The notes beneath the pieces were generated by a model that saw only the letters and a list, made by a program, of their open reading frames with translations, did not search any database and was not told where the DNA came from. 64,000 nucleotides of DNA. Origin: Methylobacterium sp. J-070 (GTDB lineage: Bacteria > Pseudomonadota > Alphaproteobacteria > Rhizobiales > Beijerinckiaceae). Where the stretch lies: NCBI RefSeq assembly GCF_022829385.1, contig NZ_JAKSXX010000045.1, positions 1 through 64,000 on the forward strand, written 5' to 3'. The position numbers and the translations under genes were made by a program. Below, one piece after another: positions 1 to 9,885 of this stretch. Positions within the stretch are counted from its first letter, which is position 1. Every line of letters starts with the position of its first letter.

Positions 1-81
1 ACCCCGAAGGGCCCGCTCGACTTGCATGTGTTAAGCCTGCCGCCAGCGTTCGCTCTGAGCCAGGATCAAACTCTCACGTTG
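1..81 (-). rRNA. rrs: 16S ribosomal RNA, 5' end only (partial)
   Basis: The reverse complement carries the conserved 16S start, including GAGAGTTTGATCCTGGCTCA, followed by the helix-6 region ACACATGCAAGTCGAGCGGG of alphaproteobacterial 16S. Only the first 81 or so bases are present; the rest of the rrn operon lies beyond the left edge. The mature 5' end is placed at 81 by analogy with other alphaproteobacteria. Confidence 0.97.
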
Positions 82-283
82 AAGAGATTGATCTGGCCGA
101 TCACGTGTATTCTCAGACGGAGCCTCACAATCGACCAGGCACCCAAACGCTTCACAGCGCCCAAATACCCGTCGGTGAGCTCAAAAAGAGAAACACACGA
201 TCGGCACAAGTCTCTCACGCCAGGGCCTAAGCCCCAGCCGCAAGGACAAACGCCGCCCGCGTCTCCCTTCCTCAAATCCAACT

Positions 284-294
284 TGTCAAAGAGC
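284..294 (-). promoter_or_regulatory. rrn leader boxA antitermination element
   Basis: On the minus strand this reads GCTCTTTGACA, one base different from the E. coli rrn boxA core GCTCTTTAACA. It lies inside the leader between the promoter at 424-452 and the 16S start, where the NusB/S10 antitermination complex is recruited. No gene is seen in the leader (82-423); open frames crossing it are by chance. Confidence 0.65.
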
Positions 295-423
295 CGCCCC
301 GTCGCCGGAGCCCATCACGCGGCAAACAGAAGACCGCCCGGCAACCTCGCCGGCCAGTCCCGCCGCTTGTCAGAAGATAGACCAGCGCCCGGACCACTCT
401 CGCGGCCGGCGCCGATGAGCCGG

Positions 424-452
424 GGTATAGATCCACCAATCACTGCCGTCAA
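424..452 (-). promoter_or_regulatory. rrn operon sigma-70 type promoter
   Basis: The minus strand has TTGACG at 452-447 as the -35 box, exactly 17 bases of spacer, and TATACC at 429-424 as the -10 box. Transcription would start near 417 and run through the boxA leader into 16S. Spacing and position fit an rRNA promoter; the start has not been mapped. Confidence 0.6.
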
Positions 453-532
453 CAGGCTTGTTGGCCGGGAAGCCGATTTTCTTGGACTCCGCCGACGACA
501 GGTGTGTGACGCCCGATTCGCCCCCCAGGCCT

Positions 533-1336
533 TCAGGCGTCGACGCTCAGGCTCAGGCCGTCATAGGCGGGCACGACCCCCTCCGGCAGCCGCGCCGCCA
601 GGGCGGCGTAATCGAGGTCGGTGTGCAGGTTGGTCAGCACCGCCCGGCGCGGCCTGACCTCGGCGATCAGGGCGAGCGCATCGGAGACCGAGAAGTGCGT
701 CGGGTGCGGAATGTCCCGCAGGGCGTCGATGATCAGCAGCTCGAGACCGAACAGCCTGGCCAGGCTCGCCTCCGGGATCAGGCTGACGTCGGGCATGTAG
801 GCGGCGGCGCCGAAGCGGAAGCCCAGGGCCGCCTCGGTCCCGTGCTCCACCGGGAGCGACTCCACGGTGATCGGACCGCCCGCCCCCTGCACGATCAGGT
901 CCCGGTCGACGGGGAGATCGTGCAGGTCGAGGATCGGCGGGTAGGCGCTCCCGGGGGGCGTCTCGAAGCAGTAGCCGAACCGGCTCGTGAGCAGCGACCG
1001 GGTCAGGGCCTCGGCATAGACCGGGATGCGCGCCCGCATGGCGATCACCAGCGGGCGCAGGTCGTCGATGCCGTGGGTATGGTCGGCATGGGCGTGGGTA
1101 TAGGCCACCCCGTCGAGGTGCCGCACCTCCGCGTCGATGAGCTGCTCGCGCAGGTCCGGCGCGGTGTCGACCAGAAGCGTGGTCCGGCCCGACCCCGACA
1201 GGCGCTCGACCAGGATCGAGCAGCGCCGCCGCCGGTTGCGCGGGTTCTCCGGGTCGCAGGCGCCCCAGCCGCTGCCGACCCGCGGCACCCCGCCGGACGA
1301 GCCGCAGCCGAGGATGCGCAGGGTCAGGCGCGCCAT
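533..1336 (-). CDS. MBL-fold metallo-hydrolase (PhnP-like)
   Basis: A 267-residue protein of the metallo-beta-lactamase superfamily. The metal-binding HxHxDH signature is HAHADH at residues 81-86, and later histidines (HGTEA region, HPTHFS region) complete the site. It resembles the PhnP/cyclic phosphodiesterase-like group that follows tatD in many Rhizobiales, where the exact substrate is unknown. It starts 13 bases inside the end of tatD, so it is probably translated from the same metG-tatD mRNA. The ATG at 1336 is preferred because the reading frame upstream is the antisense-like continuation of another gene. Confidence 0.87.
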   Translation of the reverse strand: MARLTLRILGCGSSGGVPRVGSGWGACDPENPRNRRRRCSILVERLSGSGRTTLLVDTAPDLREQLIDAEVRHLDGVAYTHAHADHTHGIDDLRPLVIAMRARIPVYAEALTRSLLTSRFGYCFETPPGSAYPPILDLHDLPVDRDLIVQGAGGPITVESLPVEHGTEAALGFRFGAAAYMPDVSLIPEASLARLFGLELLIIDALRDIPHPTHFSVSDALALIAEVRPRRAVLTNLHTDLDYAALAARLPEGVVPAYDGLSLSVDA

Positions 1337-2148
1337 CCGGATCCCCCGCTCCGGCCCGCCCCCTCCCCGGGCGCCGCCTTGTCGAACAGGCGGAAGAAAT
1401 TGGCCGTGGTGATCCGCGAGAAATCCTCGGCGGAGAGCCCCAGGGTCCCGGCGAGCGACCGGGCGGTGTCGGCCGTGTAGGCCGGCTCGTTGGTCCGGCC
1501 GCGATGGGGCTCGGGGGCGAGGAACGGCGCGTCGGTCTCCACCAGGATCCGGTCCAGGGGCACGGCCCGGGCGATGTCGCGCAGGGCGTGCGAGCGGCGG
1601 AAGGTGACGATGCCGGAGAACGACACGAACAGGCCCAGCTCCACGCCGACCTTCGCCAGCCGCGGCCCCGACGAGAAGCAGTGCAGCACCGCCCGGAACG
1701 GTGTCCGACCCATCTCGTCGGCGAGTATCCGCTCCATGGGGTCGTCGGCGTCCCGGGCGTGGATCACCAGCGGCAGGCCGGAGAGGCGCGCCGCCGCGAT
1801 ATGGGCGCGCAGCACCCGCTCCTGCACCGCCTCGGGGGCGGCGTCGGGGTAGTGGTAGTCGAGCCCCGCCTCGCCGATCCCGACGCAGCGCGGGCTGCCG
1901 GCGGCGAGCGCCGCGATCGTCTCGGCGGGCACGTCCGGCTCCTCGGCGGCCCCGTCCGGATGGGTGCCGATCGTGTGCCAGACCTCCGGATGGGCCTCGG
2001 CGATCGCCCGGTAGGTGTCGGCCCGGGCGACCCGGGTCGAGATCGTGAGCATCCCGGCGACGCCCGCGTCCTTCGCCCGGGCGATCACCCCGGGCAGGTC
2101 GGCGGAGAAATCCGGGAAGTCGAGGTGGCAGTGGCTGTCGATGAGCAT
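1324..2148 (-). CDS. tatD: TatD family hydrolase / 3'-5' DNase
   Basis: A 274-residue metal-dependent nuclease of the amidohydrolase fold. The N-terminal HCHLD motif (H6, H8), the GIGEAGLDY segment near residue 92, the HARD histidine and the ETDAPFLAP motif with its conserved Asp are all present. TatD proteins trim single-stranded DNA or RNA 3' ends and remove D-aminoacyl groups in some species. It lies directly downstream of metG and overlaps the MBL gene by 13 bases, the usual metG-tatD-MBL order in this group. Confidence 0.93.
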   Translation of the reverse strand: MLIDSHCHLDFPDFSADLPGVIARAKDAGVAGMLTISTRVARADTYRAIAEAHPEVWHTIGTHPDGAAEEPDVPAETIAALAAGSPRCVGIGEAGLDYHYPDAAPEAVQERVLRAHIAAARLSGLPLVIHARDADDPMERILADEMGRTPFRAVLHCFSSGPRLAKVGVELGLFVSFSGIVTFRRSHALRDIARAVPLDRILVETDAPFLAPEPHRGRTNEPAYTADTARSLAGTLGLSAEDFSRITTANFFRLFDKAAPGEGAGRSGGSGWRA

Positions 2149-2195
2149 CGGGTCTCGGGGCCGTCGGGCGGGAGGGGCCTCGGGCGGGAGGGGCT

Positions 2196-3773
2196 TCAGG
2201 CGGAAGGGGTTTCGGGGCGCTCGAAGCGCGGGAAGATCGGCGCCGGCTCGGGTAGGGGCGTGCCGGGCACGAGGCGCCCGCCCGCCCCCACGTCGGCAAG
2301 CATGCGCCGGTCGGCCGGCACCGCCAGCAGGTCCAGGAGCTTGGCGGCCGCCCCGGGGACGAACGGCTGAACCAGGATGCCGAAGGCCCGCAGAGCCTCC
2401 AGGGTCGTGGCGAGCACGGCGTTCATCCGCGCCGGGTCGGACTTGCGGAGCTTCCACGGCTCCTGCCCGGCGAAGTAGCGGTTGGCCTCGGCGACCACCG
2501 CCCAGATCTCGGCCAGGATGGTGTGGAGCGCGAGGTCGCCCATCAGGTCCCGTACCTTCGCCGGCAGGGCGTCGACCTGGGCCAGCAGGGCGCGGTCGGC
2601 CGGGTCCGCGGCGGCGGAATCCGGCACCGCGCCGCCGCAGTTCTTGGCGACCATCGAGAGCGAGCGCTGGGCGAGGTTGCCGAGATCGTTGGCGAGGTCG
2701 GCGTTGATCCGGCCGATGATCGCCTCGTGGCTGTAGCTGCCGTCGCCGCCGAACGGGACCTCGCGCAGCACGAAGTAGCGCACGGGATCGACCCCGTAGG
2801 TGTCGGCGAGCTCGAACGGGTCGAGCACGTTGCCCAGCGACTTCGACATCTTCTCGCCCTTGGAGAGCAGGAAGCCGTGGCCGAAGACGCGCCTGGGCAG
2901 GGGCAGCCCGGCCGACATCAGGAAGGCCGGCCAGTAGACCGCGTGGAACCGGACGATGTCCTTGCCGATCACGTGGAGGTCCATCGGCCAGAACTGTTTT
3001 CGGGGATCGGACTCGTCGGGGAAGCCCGTCACCGTCAGGTAGTTGGTCAGGGCGTCGACCCAGACGTACATGACGTGGTTCGGATGCCCCGGCACCGGCA
3101 CGCCCCAGTCGAAATTGGTGCGGCTGACCGAGAGGTCCTTGAGGCCGGAGCGCACGAAGCTGGCCACCTCGTTCCTGCGGGTTTCGGGCCCGATGAAGTC
3201 CGGCTGGTCCTCGTAGAGCTTCAGCAGACGGTCCTGGTAGGCGGACAAACGGAAAAGAAAATTCTCCTCCTCCATCCACACCACCGGCGTGTCGGTGGCG
3301 AGGCTGCGGCGGCTGCCGTCCTCCAGGAGCCGGGTCTCGGCTTCGTCGTAATAGGCCTCGTCGCGGACCGAGTACCAGCCGGCGTAGGTGTCGAGGTAGA
3401 TGTCGCCGTTGGCCTCCATCCGCCGCCAGATCGCCTGGGCGGCCTCGTAATGGCCCGGCTCGGTGGTGCGGATGAAGCGGTCGTAGGCGCAGCCCATCCG
3501 GTCGGCCATGGCCTGGAAGCGGGCGGCCGTGCCGTCGACATAGGCGCGGGGGCTGGTGCCGGCCCGGGTCGCGGCCTGCTGGATCTTGAGCCCGTGCTCG
3601 TCGGTGCCGGTCGAGAACAGCACGTCGTAGCCGTCGAGCCGGTGGAACCGCGCGATCGCGTCGGCGGCGATCACCTCGTAGGCGTGGCCGATATGGGGCG
3701 CGCCGTTGGGGTAGGAGATCGCGGTCGAGAGGCCGAAGGTCTTTTTGGAGTGCGCCGGGGCGTTGGACGTCAC
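2196..3773 (-). CDS. metG: methionyl-tRNA synthetase
   Basis: About 525 residues, the short zinc-knuckle-free MetG type. It charges tRNA-Met in the cytoplasm. The class I HIGH motif is HIGH at residues 27-30 and the KMSKS loop is intact ([10 protein letters not shown], near residue 308). There is no C-terminal tRNA-binding domain, as is usual in alphaproteobacteria. The start is a GTG at 3773 chosen because homologues begin shortly before the [13 protein letters not shown] segment; no strong ribosome binding site is visible, so the start is less certain than the rest. Confidence 0.95.
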   Translation of the reverse strand: MTSNAPAHSKKTFGLSTAISYPNGAPHIGHAYEVIAADAIARFHRLDGYDVLFSTGTDEHGLKIQQAATRAGTSPRAYVDGTAARFQAMADRMGCAYDRFIRTTEPGHYEAAQAIWRRMEANGDIYLDTYAGWYSVRDEAYYDEAETRLLEDGSRRSLATDTPVVWMEEENFLFRLSAYQDRLLKLYEDQPDFIGPETRRNEVASFVRSGLKDLSVSRTNFDWGVPVPGHPNHVMYVWVDALTNYLTVTGFPDESDPRKQFWPMDLHVIGKDIVRFHAVYWPAFLMSAGLPLPRRVFGHGFLLSKGEKMSKSLGNVLDPFELADTYGVDPVRYFVLREVPFGGDGSYSHEAIIGRINADLANDLGNLAQRSLSMVAKNCGGAVPDSAAADPADRALLAQVDALPAKVRDLMGDLALHTILAEIWAVVAEANRYFAGQEPWKLRKSDPARMNAVLATTLEALRAFGILVQPFVPGAAAKLLDLLAVPADRRMLADVGAGGRLVPGTPLPEPAPIFPRFERPETPSA

Positions 3774-4341
3774 GTTTGTGGTGTTCCGGATGAGCGCGGG
3801 AGGCTGCCCGCGTTGTCGCGCGGCAGCGGCCGGGACGCAACCGCCGCAGGGCTCCGGGGACCGACGGTCCCGTCCGTCCGGGATTGCGCAGCAGGGCCTT
3901 GAACCCGGGCCTGCCGGCCGCAAGGCGTGCCGGAACCGGGATCGGCGCGCCGGCCCTGCCGCCGGATGCGCCTCATCGCTCCGCGCGCCGCAGCGCCGGG
4001 GCACCGCCCGGGGCGATCGCGGCTGAGAGCCACCGGGGGGCCGAAGAGGATGCCGCGGGCCGGGACGGTCAGGAGGGACAAAAAAACCGGAACCTCGTCG
4101 AGGGCCCTGGAATACGCCGGGGGGCGTCGGACCCGGATTTTCGATCCCGGCCGGCGCCTTGCCAACCGCGCGACCGGGCTGCGACCGCGCGGCGCGTGCG
4201 GGTTGCATCGGAGGCTCGAACCCGGCTCGTGACGGCCGTCGAAGGTCGTGACCAGACTTTCGCAACAGGAACGAAAGATGCATCAAGGCCGGGTCGTGGC
4301 TCGGCCTGGATGTTCGCTCACGCCCGCAGGAGGACACCGCG
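3774..4341. other. Intergenic region between divergent metG and argC
   Basis: 568 bases with no convincing gene on either strand. The right end holds the argC ribosome binding site (AGGAGG at 4328-4333). I see no riboswitch structure that I can support, and no tRNA. It marks where the usually continuous holB-metG operon is broken by inserted plus-strand genes. Confidence 0.5.
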
Positions 4342-5319
4342 ATGAGCCTTCGCGTCGGCATTGTCGGGATCAGCGGTTTCGGCGGCGGCGAGGTGCTGCG
4401 CCTGATCGCGAGCCACCCGGCTTTCGAGCTCGTCTACGCCGCGGGTGAGGGCAGCGCCGGCAGCCGCTTGGTGGACCGCTTCCCCGGCGTGCCGGCCAGG
4501 CTGGCCGGGCTGGTGATCGAGACGTGGGACCCTGTCGCCCTGCCGAGGCTCGACGTGCTGTTCGCGTCGTTGCCCACGGGGACCTCGGCCGGGGCGCTGG
4601 CGCGCGTCCCCGCGCCCGTGAAGATCGTCGACATCGGCGGCGACCACCGCTACGTCGCGGGCTGGGCCTACGGCCTGGCCGACGTCTGGCCCTCCGAGAT
4701 CGCGGATCGGAGCCGTGTCGCCAATCCCGGCTGCTTCCCCGCGGCGACGCTGACCGCGCTGGCGCCGCTGCTGGCCGACCGGCTGATCGAGCCCGGCAAC
4801 ATCGTGATCGACGCCAAGACCGGCATCTCCGGTGCCGGCCGGGGCGGCGTCGACAGCCGGATCGGCTATGCCGAGAGCAACGAGAACCTCGTGCCCTACG
4901 GTCTGCTCAAGCACGTCCACATGCCCGAGATGGCCGAGACGATCGAGCGGCTCGGCGGCGGCAGCGCGGCCGGGCTGGTGTTCACGCCGCACCTGGTGCC
5001 GATGACCCGCGGCGTCCTCGCCACCATCTACTGCCGCGGCCACGCCACCACGGGCCAGTGCCTGGACGCGGCCCGGCGCTTCTACGCCGGTCGGGCGTTC
5101 GTCCGCGTGACCGACAAGCCGCCGCAGACCAAATGGGCGACCGGCTCGAACCTCGCCTTCGTCAGCTATGCGGCCGATCCGGAGCGCAATCTGGTGATCG
5201 CGATGGGCGTGGTCGACAATCTCGGCAAGGGCGCGGCCGGTCAGGCGGTGCAGAATGCAAACCTGATCTGCGGCCTGCCGGAGACCGCAGGGCTGGACGG
5301 CGTCCCGGTTTGGCCGTGA
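4342..5319 (+). CDS. argC: N-acetyl-gamma-glutamyl-phosphate reductase
   Basis: A 325-residue NADPH-dependent reductase that makes N-acetylglutamate semialdehyde in arginine synthesis. The N-terminal Rossmann glycine motif ([12 protein letters not shown]), the catalytic cysteine C131 in the NPGCFP motif, and the HVHMPE and HLVPMTRG segments are typical of ArgC. It has a good AGGAGG ribosome binding site. It lies on the plus strand between metG and holB, away from other arg genes in this window. Whether it is the only argC of the genome or a second copy cannot be told here. Confidence 0.93.
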   Translation: MSLRVGIVGISGFGGGEVLRLIASHPAFELVYAAGEGSAGSRLVDRFPGVPARLAGLVIETWDPVALPRLDVLFASLPTGTSAGALARVPAPVKIVDIGGDHRYVAGWAYGLADVWPSEIADRSRVANPGCFPAATLTALAPLLADRLIEPGNIVIDAKTGISGAGRGGVDSRIGYAESNENLVPYGLLKHVHMPEMAETIERLGGGSAAGLVFTPHLVPMTRGVLATIYCRGHATTGQCLDAARRFYAGRAFVRVTDKPPQTKWATGSNLAFVSYAADPERNLVIAMGVVDNLGKGAAGQAVQNANLICGLPETAGLDGVPVWP

Positions 5320-5543
5320 GATCTTCCGCGGGTCCGTGCCGTCCGTCGGTCGCCTGCCCGACGGTGGGATCGACCCCGTTCCGCGGACGGACTTGAGTCG
5401 GGCTGGCAAGGCCGGGCGCCTGCGCGTGGGGGCGCCCGGGTGATACAAGTCCGACGGCCGCGCGCCTGCCGTCGCTTCCGGCGCTTCCGGAGCGGGAGGC
5501 CCCGCAACCGCATCGCGTCCCGTCTCAGCCCCGGTCCCCCGTC

Positions 5544-6548
5544 GTGCCGCATACCCTGACCCCCGAGACCGCCGCCCGCCTCGCCGCCGTCACGCTCGCG
5601 CACGTCACCCGCGCGTATCCCAACAAGCCGGATCACGTGCTGGGGGGACCCGAGGATGCCCGGCCGCCGTCCGTCCTCCATCCGGTCTTCTACGGCAGCT
5701 ACGATTGGCACTCCTGCGTCCATGGCTACTGGCTCCTGGGGCATGTCCTCCGACGCTTCCCCGACGGTGCGCAGGCGGCGGCGATCCGCGCCCTGTTCGA
5801 CCGGCAGCTCGTGCCGGCGAAGATCGCCGGGGAATGCGCCTACCTCGCCGCGCCGACCGCGCGGGGGTTCGAGCGCCCCTACGGCTGGGCCTGGCTCCTG
5901 AAGCTCGCCCACGCGCTGTCCCTCCTGCCGGAGACGCGGTGGTCCCGTGCGCTGACACCCCTCGCCGACATCATCGCGCAACGCGTCCGGGACTTCCTGC
6001 CGATCGCGCCCTATCCGGTGCGGGTGGGCACCCACTTCAACACGGCGTTCGGGCTGCGGATGGCCGCCGACTACGCCGAGGGCGCGGGCGACGCGGCCCT
6101 GACCGCGCTCCTGATCGAAACGGCCGAGACCTGGTACGGCGACGACGCCGATTGCCCGGCCTGGGGCGAGCCGGGCGGCGACGACTTCCAGTCCCCCGCG
6201 CTGATCGAGGCGGAGTGCATGCGGCGCCTCCTGCCGCGGGAGCGCTTCCTGCCCTGGTTCGACCGGTTCCTGCCGCACCTCGCGCTCCGGCGGCCCGCGA
6301 CGCTGTTCGTCCCCGCCCGCGCGACCGATCGCAGCGACGGCAAGATCGCGCATCTCGACGGCCTGAACCTGAGTCGCGCGTGGTGCTTCCGCGCCCTGGC
6401 GCGCGCGCTGCCGCCGGGCGATCCCCGCGGCGTCGCCATGCTGGCGGCGGCCGACACCCATCTCGACGCCGGTCTCTCTCACCTGACCACGGACTACATG
6501 GGTGAGCATTGGCTCTCGACCTTCGCGGTCTTGGCCATGGATGCTTGA
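5544..6548 (+). CDS. DUF2891 domain-containing protein
   Basis: A 334-residue cytoplasmic protein matching the DUF2891 family: HPVFYGSYDWHSCVHG near residue 46, a conserved ALYP-like GWAWLLKL segment, and the C-terminal GEHWLSTFA motif. The family is alpha-helical, related in overall shape to alpha/alpha toroid enzymes, and has no established biochemical role. The start is a GTG at 5544 without a clear ribosome binding site. It follows argC by about 220 bases and is part of the plus-strand pair inserted between metG and holB. Confidence 0.85.
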   Translation: MPHTLTPETAARLAAVTLAHVTRAYPNKPDHVLGGPEDARPPSVLHPVFYGSYDWHSCVHGYWLLGHVLRRFPDGAQAAAIRALFDRQLVPAKIAGECAYLAAPTARGFERPYGWAWLLKLAHALSLLPETRWSRALTPLADIIAQRVRDFLPIAPYPVRVGTHFNTAFGLRMAADYAEGAGDAALTALLIETAETWYGDDADCPAWGEPGGDDFQSPALIEAECMRRLLPRERFLPWFDRFLPHLALRRPATLFVPARATDRSDGKIAHLDGLNLSRAWCFRALARALPPGDPRGVAMLAAADTHLDAGLSHLTTDYMGEHWLSTFAVLAMDA

Positions 6549-6720
6549 CCGCCGGGATCGGCCCGCGTCTCCTGCCCGGACCGAGACGTCCGAGGACGTA
6601 TCCGGCACCGCCTGCCAGGCCGCGTGGCCTTCGACCCTGAACAGGCCGGTCGAGGCATCGGCTCGGGCAGCGGGGGGGATCGCGCGCGCTCCACCAGTAG
6701 GGGGCCGTGGCGGCCCCGCG

Positions 6721-7773
6721 CTAGCCGACCTCGGCCAGATCCCCGAACAGCGACAGCACCACCGGGCGCCGGTCGAGATTGTAGATCGCCGCCTCCCGGG
6801 CGGCGCGGCCGAAGCGGTCGGCGACCTCCACCAGGGCGGCGAGCCGCGCCGGCGGCTCGTCCCGGCGACGGTCGAGCTCGGCCGAGACGAAGCGCAGGAC
6901 CGCGTCCTGGGCGGCCTCGAACCGCGCCTCCGCGTCCCGGCCCGCCAGGGTCTCGGCGAACTTGAGCACCCGGCCCCAGTCGGGCGTGTGCGCCCGGGCC
7001 AGCAGGGTCTCGACCTCGGCGACGAGGCCGGCCGTGACCGGGTCGAGCATCGCCAGCGCCCGGGCGACCGAGCCCTCGCACTGCGCGACCGCCCGGGCCA
7101 GGGCGGCATCCTCGGGCTGCGGGAACGGGGCGGGCAGGCCGCGCACCACGCGCGCCACCTCGTCCGGCGCCAGGGGACGCAGCATCAGCGCCCGGCAGCG
7201 GGAGCGTATCGTCGGCAGCAGCCGGCCGGGCTGATGCGCCAGGATCAGGAACAGCGCCCGGGGCGGCGGCTCCTCCAGCACCTTGAGCAGGGCGTTGGCG
7301 GCGTTGGCGTTCAGGTCGTCGGCGCTGTCGAGGATGCAGACCCGCCAGCCGGAATCGGTGGCCGTCGACGCGAACAGGTCCAGCGCCCGGCGGACCATGT
7401 CGACGGAGATCTTGGTCGGCAGCGCCTTGGCGCCGGCCGTCCTGTGGCGGCGCAGCGCCACGAGGTTCGGATGCGACAGGCCCGCCACCTTGCCGGTGAC
7501 GGGGTCGCCCGCCGGCAGGTCGAGCCCGGCCGGGCCGCCGCCCCCGGGATGGGCGAGCAGGCGGCGCGCCACCCGGTAGGCCAGCGTCGCCTTGCCGATC
7601 CCGGGCGGGCCGCCGATCAGCCACGCATGGTGCAGGCGGCCCGCGGCGATCGCCGCCGCGAAGGACTCCGCCGCGGCGTCATGGCCGACGAGCGTCAGGG
7701 TCTCGCGCGGGCGCGGGATGCCGGGGAGGTCGCCGGGCTCGGTGTCGTCGGTGGCGCGGTCGATCGGTTTCAT
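6721..7773 (-). CDS. holB: DNA polymerase III subunit delta'
   Basis: A 350-residue clamp-loader subunit of the replication machinery. It has an AAA+ core with a P-loop GGPPGIGK (residues 54-61) and the signature NALLKVLEEPP, in which DnaX and delta' proteins place sensor residues near the neighbouring ATP site. It sits downstream of tmk in the same direction with a 134-base gap, the usual tmk-holB order in alphaproteobacteria. metG would normally follow directly; here argC and the DUF2891 gene intervene. Confidence 0.94.
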   Translation of the reverse strand: MKPIDRATDDTEPGDLPGIPRPRETLTLVGHDAAAESFAAAIAAGRLHHAWLIGGPPGIGKATLAYRVARRLLAHPGGGGPAGLDLPAGDPVTGKVAGLSHPNLVALRRHRTAGAKALPTKISVDMVRRALDLFASTATDSGWRVCILDSADDLNANAANALLKVLEEPPPRALFLILAHQPGRLLPTIRSRCRALMLRPLAPDEVARVVRGLPAPFPQPEDAALARAVAQCEGSVARALAMLDPVTAGLVAEVETLLARAHTPDWGRVLKFAETLAGRDAEARFEAAQDAVLRFVSAELDRRRDEPPARLAALVEVADRFGRAAREAAIYNLDRRPVVLSLFGDLAEVG

Positions 7774-7907
7774 GGCGCGTCCCCGGACCCGGCGGGCGCT
7801 CGCCGCCCTGGCGATCCCGGTCCGGCTCTGCTTACAAGGGCGGACCCGCCGCGCCCAGCGCCCTGATGCCGGCCGCCTGCCCGCGTCCGGTTAGGGGGCG
7901 GACGCCG

Positions 7908-8636
7908 TCACGCCGCATCGCCCCGGCTCCCCTCCCCCGGCAGCAGATCGGGCAGGCGCGCCGCGACGGTCTCGCGGATCGCGGCCTCGACCGAGTCGGG
8001 ATCGCGGCCGGCGTCGATCACCGCGCAGCGCTCCGGCTCGGCCCGGGCGATCGCCAGGAAGGCCTCCCGCAGCCGGGTGTGGAAGTCGAGGGACTCGGCC
8101 TCGAACCGGTCGGCACCCTGCCCCGCCCCCTGCCCCGCCCCCTGCCCTGCCCCGCGCGCGGCCGCGCGGGCGAGGCCGGCCTCGGGGGCCAGGTCGAGGA
8201 TCAGGGTCAGGTCCGGCCGGGTCGGGCCGACCACGACCCGCTCCAGGGCGGCGACCACCGCCGGATCCAGGCCGCCCGCGGCGCCCTGGTAGGCCCGGGT
8301 CGAGTCGACGAACCGGTCGCACAGCACGGTCTCGCCGCGGCGGAGCGCCGGGCGGATCAGCCGGTCGAGGTGGTCGATCCGGGCGGCGCTGAACAGCAGG
8401 GCCTCGGCGAAGGGACCGTAGGGCTTGGCGACGCCGTCGAGGAGCGCCGTGCGGATCTCCTCCGCCCGGGGCGAGCCGCCGGGCTCGCGGGTCACGCACA
8501 CGCCCCGGCCGGACCGGGCGCGCAGGGTCGCGGCGAGGCGGGCGATCTGGGTCGACTTGCCGGCGCCCTCCCCGCCCTCGAAGGTCACGAAGGCGCCCCG
8601 CGCCTCCGCGGGATCCCCGAACCGCGGCACGATCAC
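7908..8636 (-). CDS. tmk: thymidylate kinase
   Basis: A 242-residue dTMP kinase that makes dTDP for DNA synthesis. The P-loop EGGEGAGKST is at about residues 20-29, with TREPGGSPRAEEIR (dTMP-binding and LID-like part) and the DRFVDST motif. It is somewhat longer than the usual 205-215 residues because of an extra Ala/Gly/Gln stretch made of GAGQ repeats near the LID region, and a short C-terminal tail. It begins 10 bases after the end of the carboxypeptidase gene. Confidence 0.94.
   Translation of the reverse strand: MIVPRFGDPAEARGAFVTFEGGEGAGKSTQIARLAATLRARSGRGVCVTREPGGSPRAEEIRTALLDGVAKPYGPFAEALLFSAARIDHLDRLIRPALRRGETVLCDRFVDSTRAYQGAAGGLDPAVVAALERVVVGPTRPDLTLILDLAPEAGLARAAARGAGQGAGQGAGQGADRFEAESLDFHTRLREAFLAIARAEPERCAVIDAGRDPDSVEAAIRETVAARLPDLLPGEGSRGDAA
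8116..8151 (-). repeat. Three tandem 12-bp units inside tmk
   Basis: On the plus strand the 12-base unit CCCTGCCCCGCC occurs three times head to tail, the third with one C-to-T change. On the coding strand each unit encodes GAGQ, so tmk has a GAGQGAGQGAGQ insert in frame. The period is a multiple of three, so slippage would change length but not frame. Confidence 0.9.
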
Positions 8637-8646
8637 GCGCGCGCCG

Positions 8647-9885
8647 TCACGACGGGTTGGCGGCCTTGTCGGCCGCCTTGTCGCCGCCGCCCTTGTCGCC
8701 GCCGCCCTTGCCGGCCCGGTCGAGGGCCTTGCGGACGAGACCGGTGCCGAATTCCAGCGCCGCGTCCATGGCCCGCTGCGGCAGCGTGCCGGGCTCCACC
8801 GCGGCGCCGGCGTAGAGGGGCTGGTCGAGGGCCACCGTGTCGCCCCGCTGGACCCGCAGGGCCCCGACCCGCTGCCCCTCCGCCACGGGGGCGACGAGCG
8901 GCCCGGTATAGACCGCCTTGGCGCTCACCCGGTCGCTGGAGCCGCGCGGCAGCAGCACCCGCACCGGCTTCTTCGCCACCAGGGGCACCGAGCCCGACTG
9001 GCCGCCGAACACGGAGGCCTCCGCCACCGTCTCGCCGGCCCCGAAGATCTGCCGGGGCTCGAAGGCGCGGAACCCCCATTCCATCAGCTTGCGCGCCTCG
9101 GCGGCGCGGTCCCGGGCGGTCTTGAGCCCCGAGACCACCAGCACCAGCCGCTGGCCGTTCTGCACCGCCGAGCCGGTCAGCGCGTAGCCGGATTCCTCCA
9201 GATAGCCGGTCTTGAGCCCGTCCGCGCCGATGTCGAGGGCGAGCAGCGGGTTGCGGTTCTGCTGGCGGATCTTGTTCCAGGTGAACTCCTTCTCGGCGAA
9301 GATCTTGTAGAAGTCCGGATAGGTCTCGATGATGTGCAGCGCGAGCTTGGCCATGTCCCGGGCCGTGACCTTCTGGTCGGGCGCCGAGTAGCCGGTGGCG
9401 TTGCGGAAGGTCGAGTTCGTCAGCCCGATCTCCTTGGCGCGCTGGTTCATCAGCCCGGCGAAGGCCTCCTCGGACCCGGCCATGTTCTCCGCGATGGTGA
9501 TCGCCGCGTCGTTGCCCGACTGGACGATCAGGCCGCGCAGCAGGTCCGACATCTTGATGCGGCTGTTGACCTGCGCGAACATCGACGAGCCGCCGCCCCC
9601 CGCCCCGCCCCGCTTCCACGCGTCCTCGGTGACGGTGAACTCCGTGTCCATGGAGAGGCGGCCGGATTTCAGCGCCTCGAACACGATATCGGTGGTCATC
9701 AGCTTGGCCATGCTGGCCGGGGAGAAGCGGTCGTCGGCGGCCTTCTCGAACAGGACCGAGCCGGAATCGGCGTCGACCAGGATCGCGTGCGGCGCCGCGG
9801 TCTGGAAGCTCTGCGCGGCGGCGCCGGCGAGGCCCGCACCGAGCGCGCAGGCGGCCGCGAGAAGGGTGAGAAGGGTCCTGCGCAT
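8647..9885 (-). CDS. D-alanyl-D-alanine carboxypeptidase (PBP5/6 family)
   Basis: A periplasmic penicillin-binding protein that removes the terminal D-alanine of peptidoglycan stem peptides. It has a signal peptide (residues 1-24, ending AGAAAQS), the SxxK motif SMAK at 58-61, an SGN motif and a KTG motif (LKTGYLEESG), then a beta-rich C-terminal domain and an Ala/Lys/Gly-rich tail. The ATG at 9885 was chosen; a GTG codon directly before it (9888) is an alternative. It precedes tmk by 10 bases. Confidence 0.93.
   Translation of the reverse strand: MRRTLLTLLAAACALGAGLAGAAAQSFQTAAPHAILVDADSGSVLFEKAADDRFSPASMAKLMTTDIVFEALKSGRLSMDTEFTVTEDAWKRGGAGGGGSSMFAQVNSRIKMSDLLRGLIVQSGNDAAITIAENMAGSEEAFAGLMNQRAKEIGLTNSTFRNATGYSAPDQKVTARDMAKLALHIIETYPDFYKIFAEKEFTWNKIRQQNRNPLLALDIGADGLKTGYLEESGYALTGSAVQNGQRLVLVVSGLKTARDRAAEARKLMEWGFRAFEPRQIFGAGETVAEASVFGGQSGSVPLVAKKPVRVLLPRGSSDRVSAKAVYTGPLVAPVAEGQRVGALRVQRGDTVALDQPLYAGAAVEPGTLPQRAMDAALEFGTGLVRKALDRAGKGGGDKGGGDKAADKAANPS

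Noticed and set aside
22-657. Plus-strand open frame over the 16S start and leader
   Set aside because: It runs antisense across the rRNA gene, boxA and the rrn promoter.
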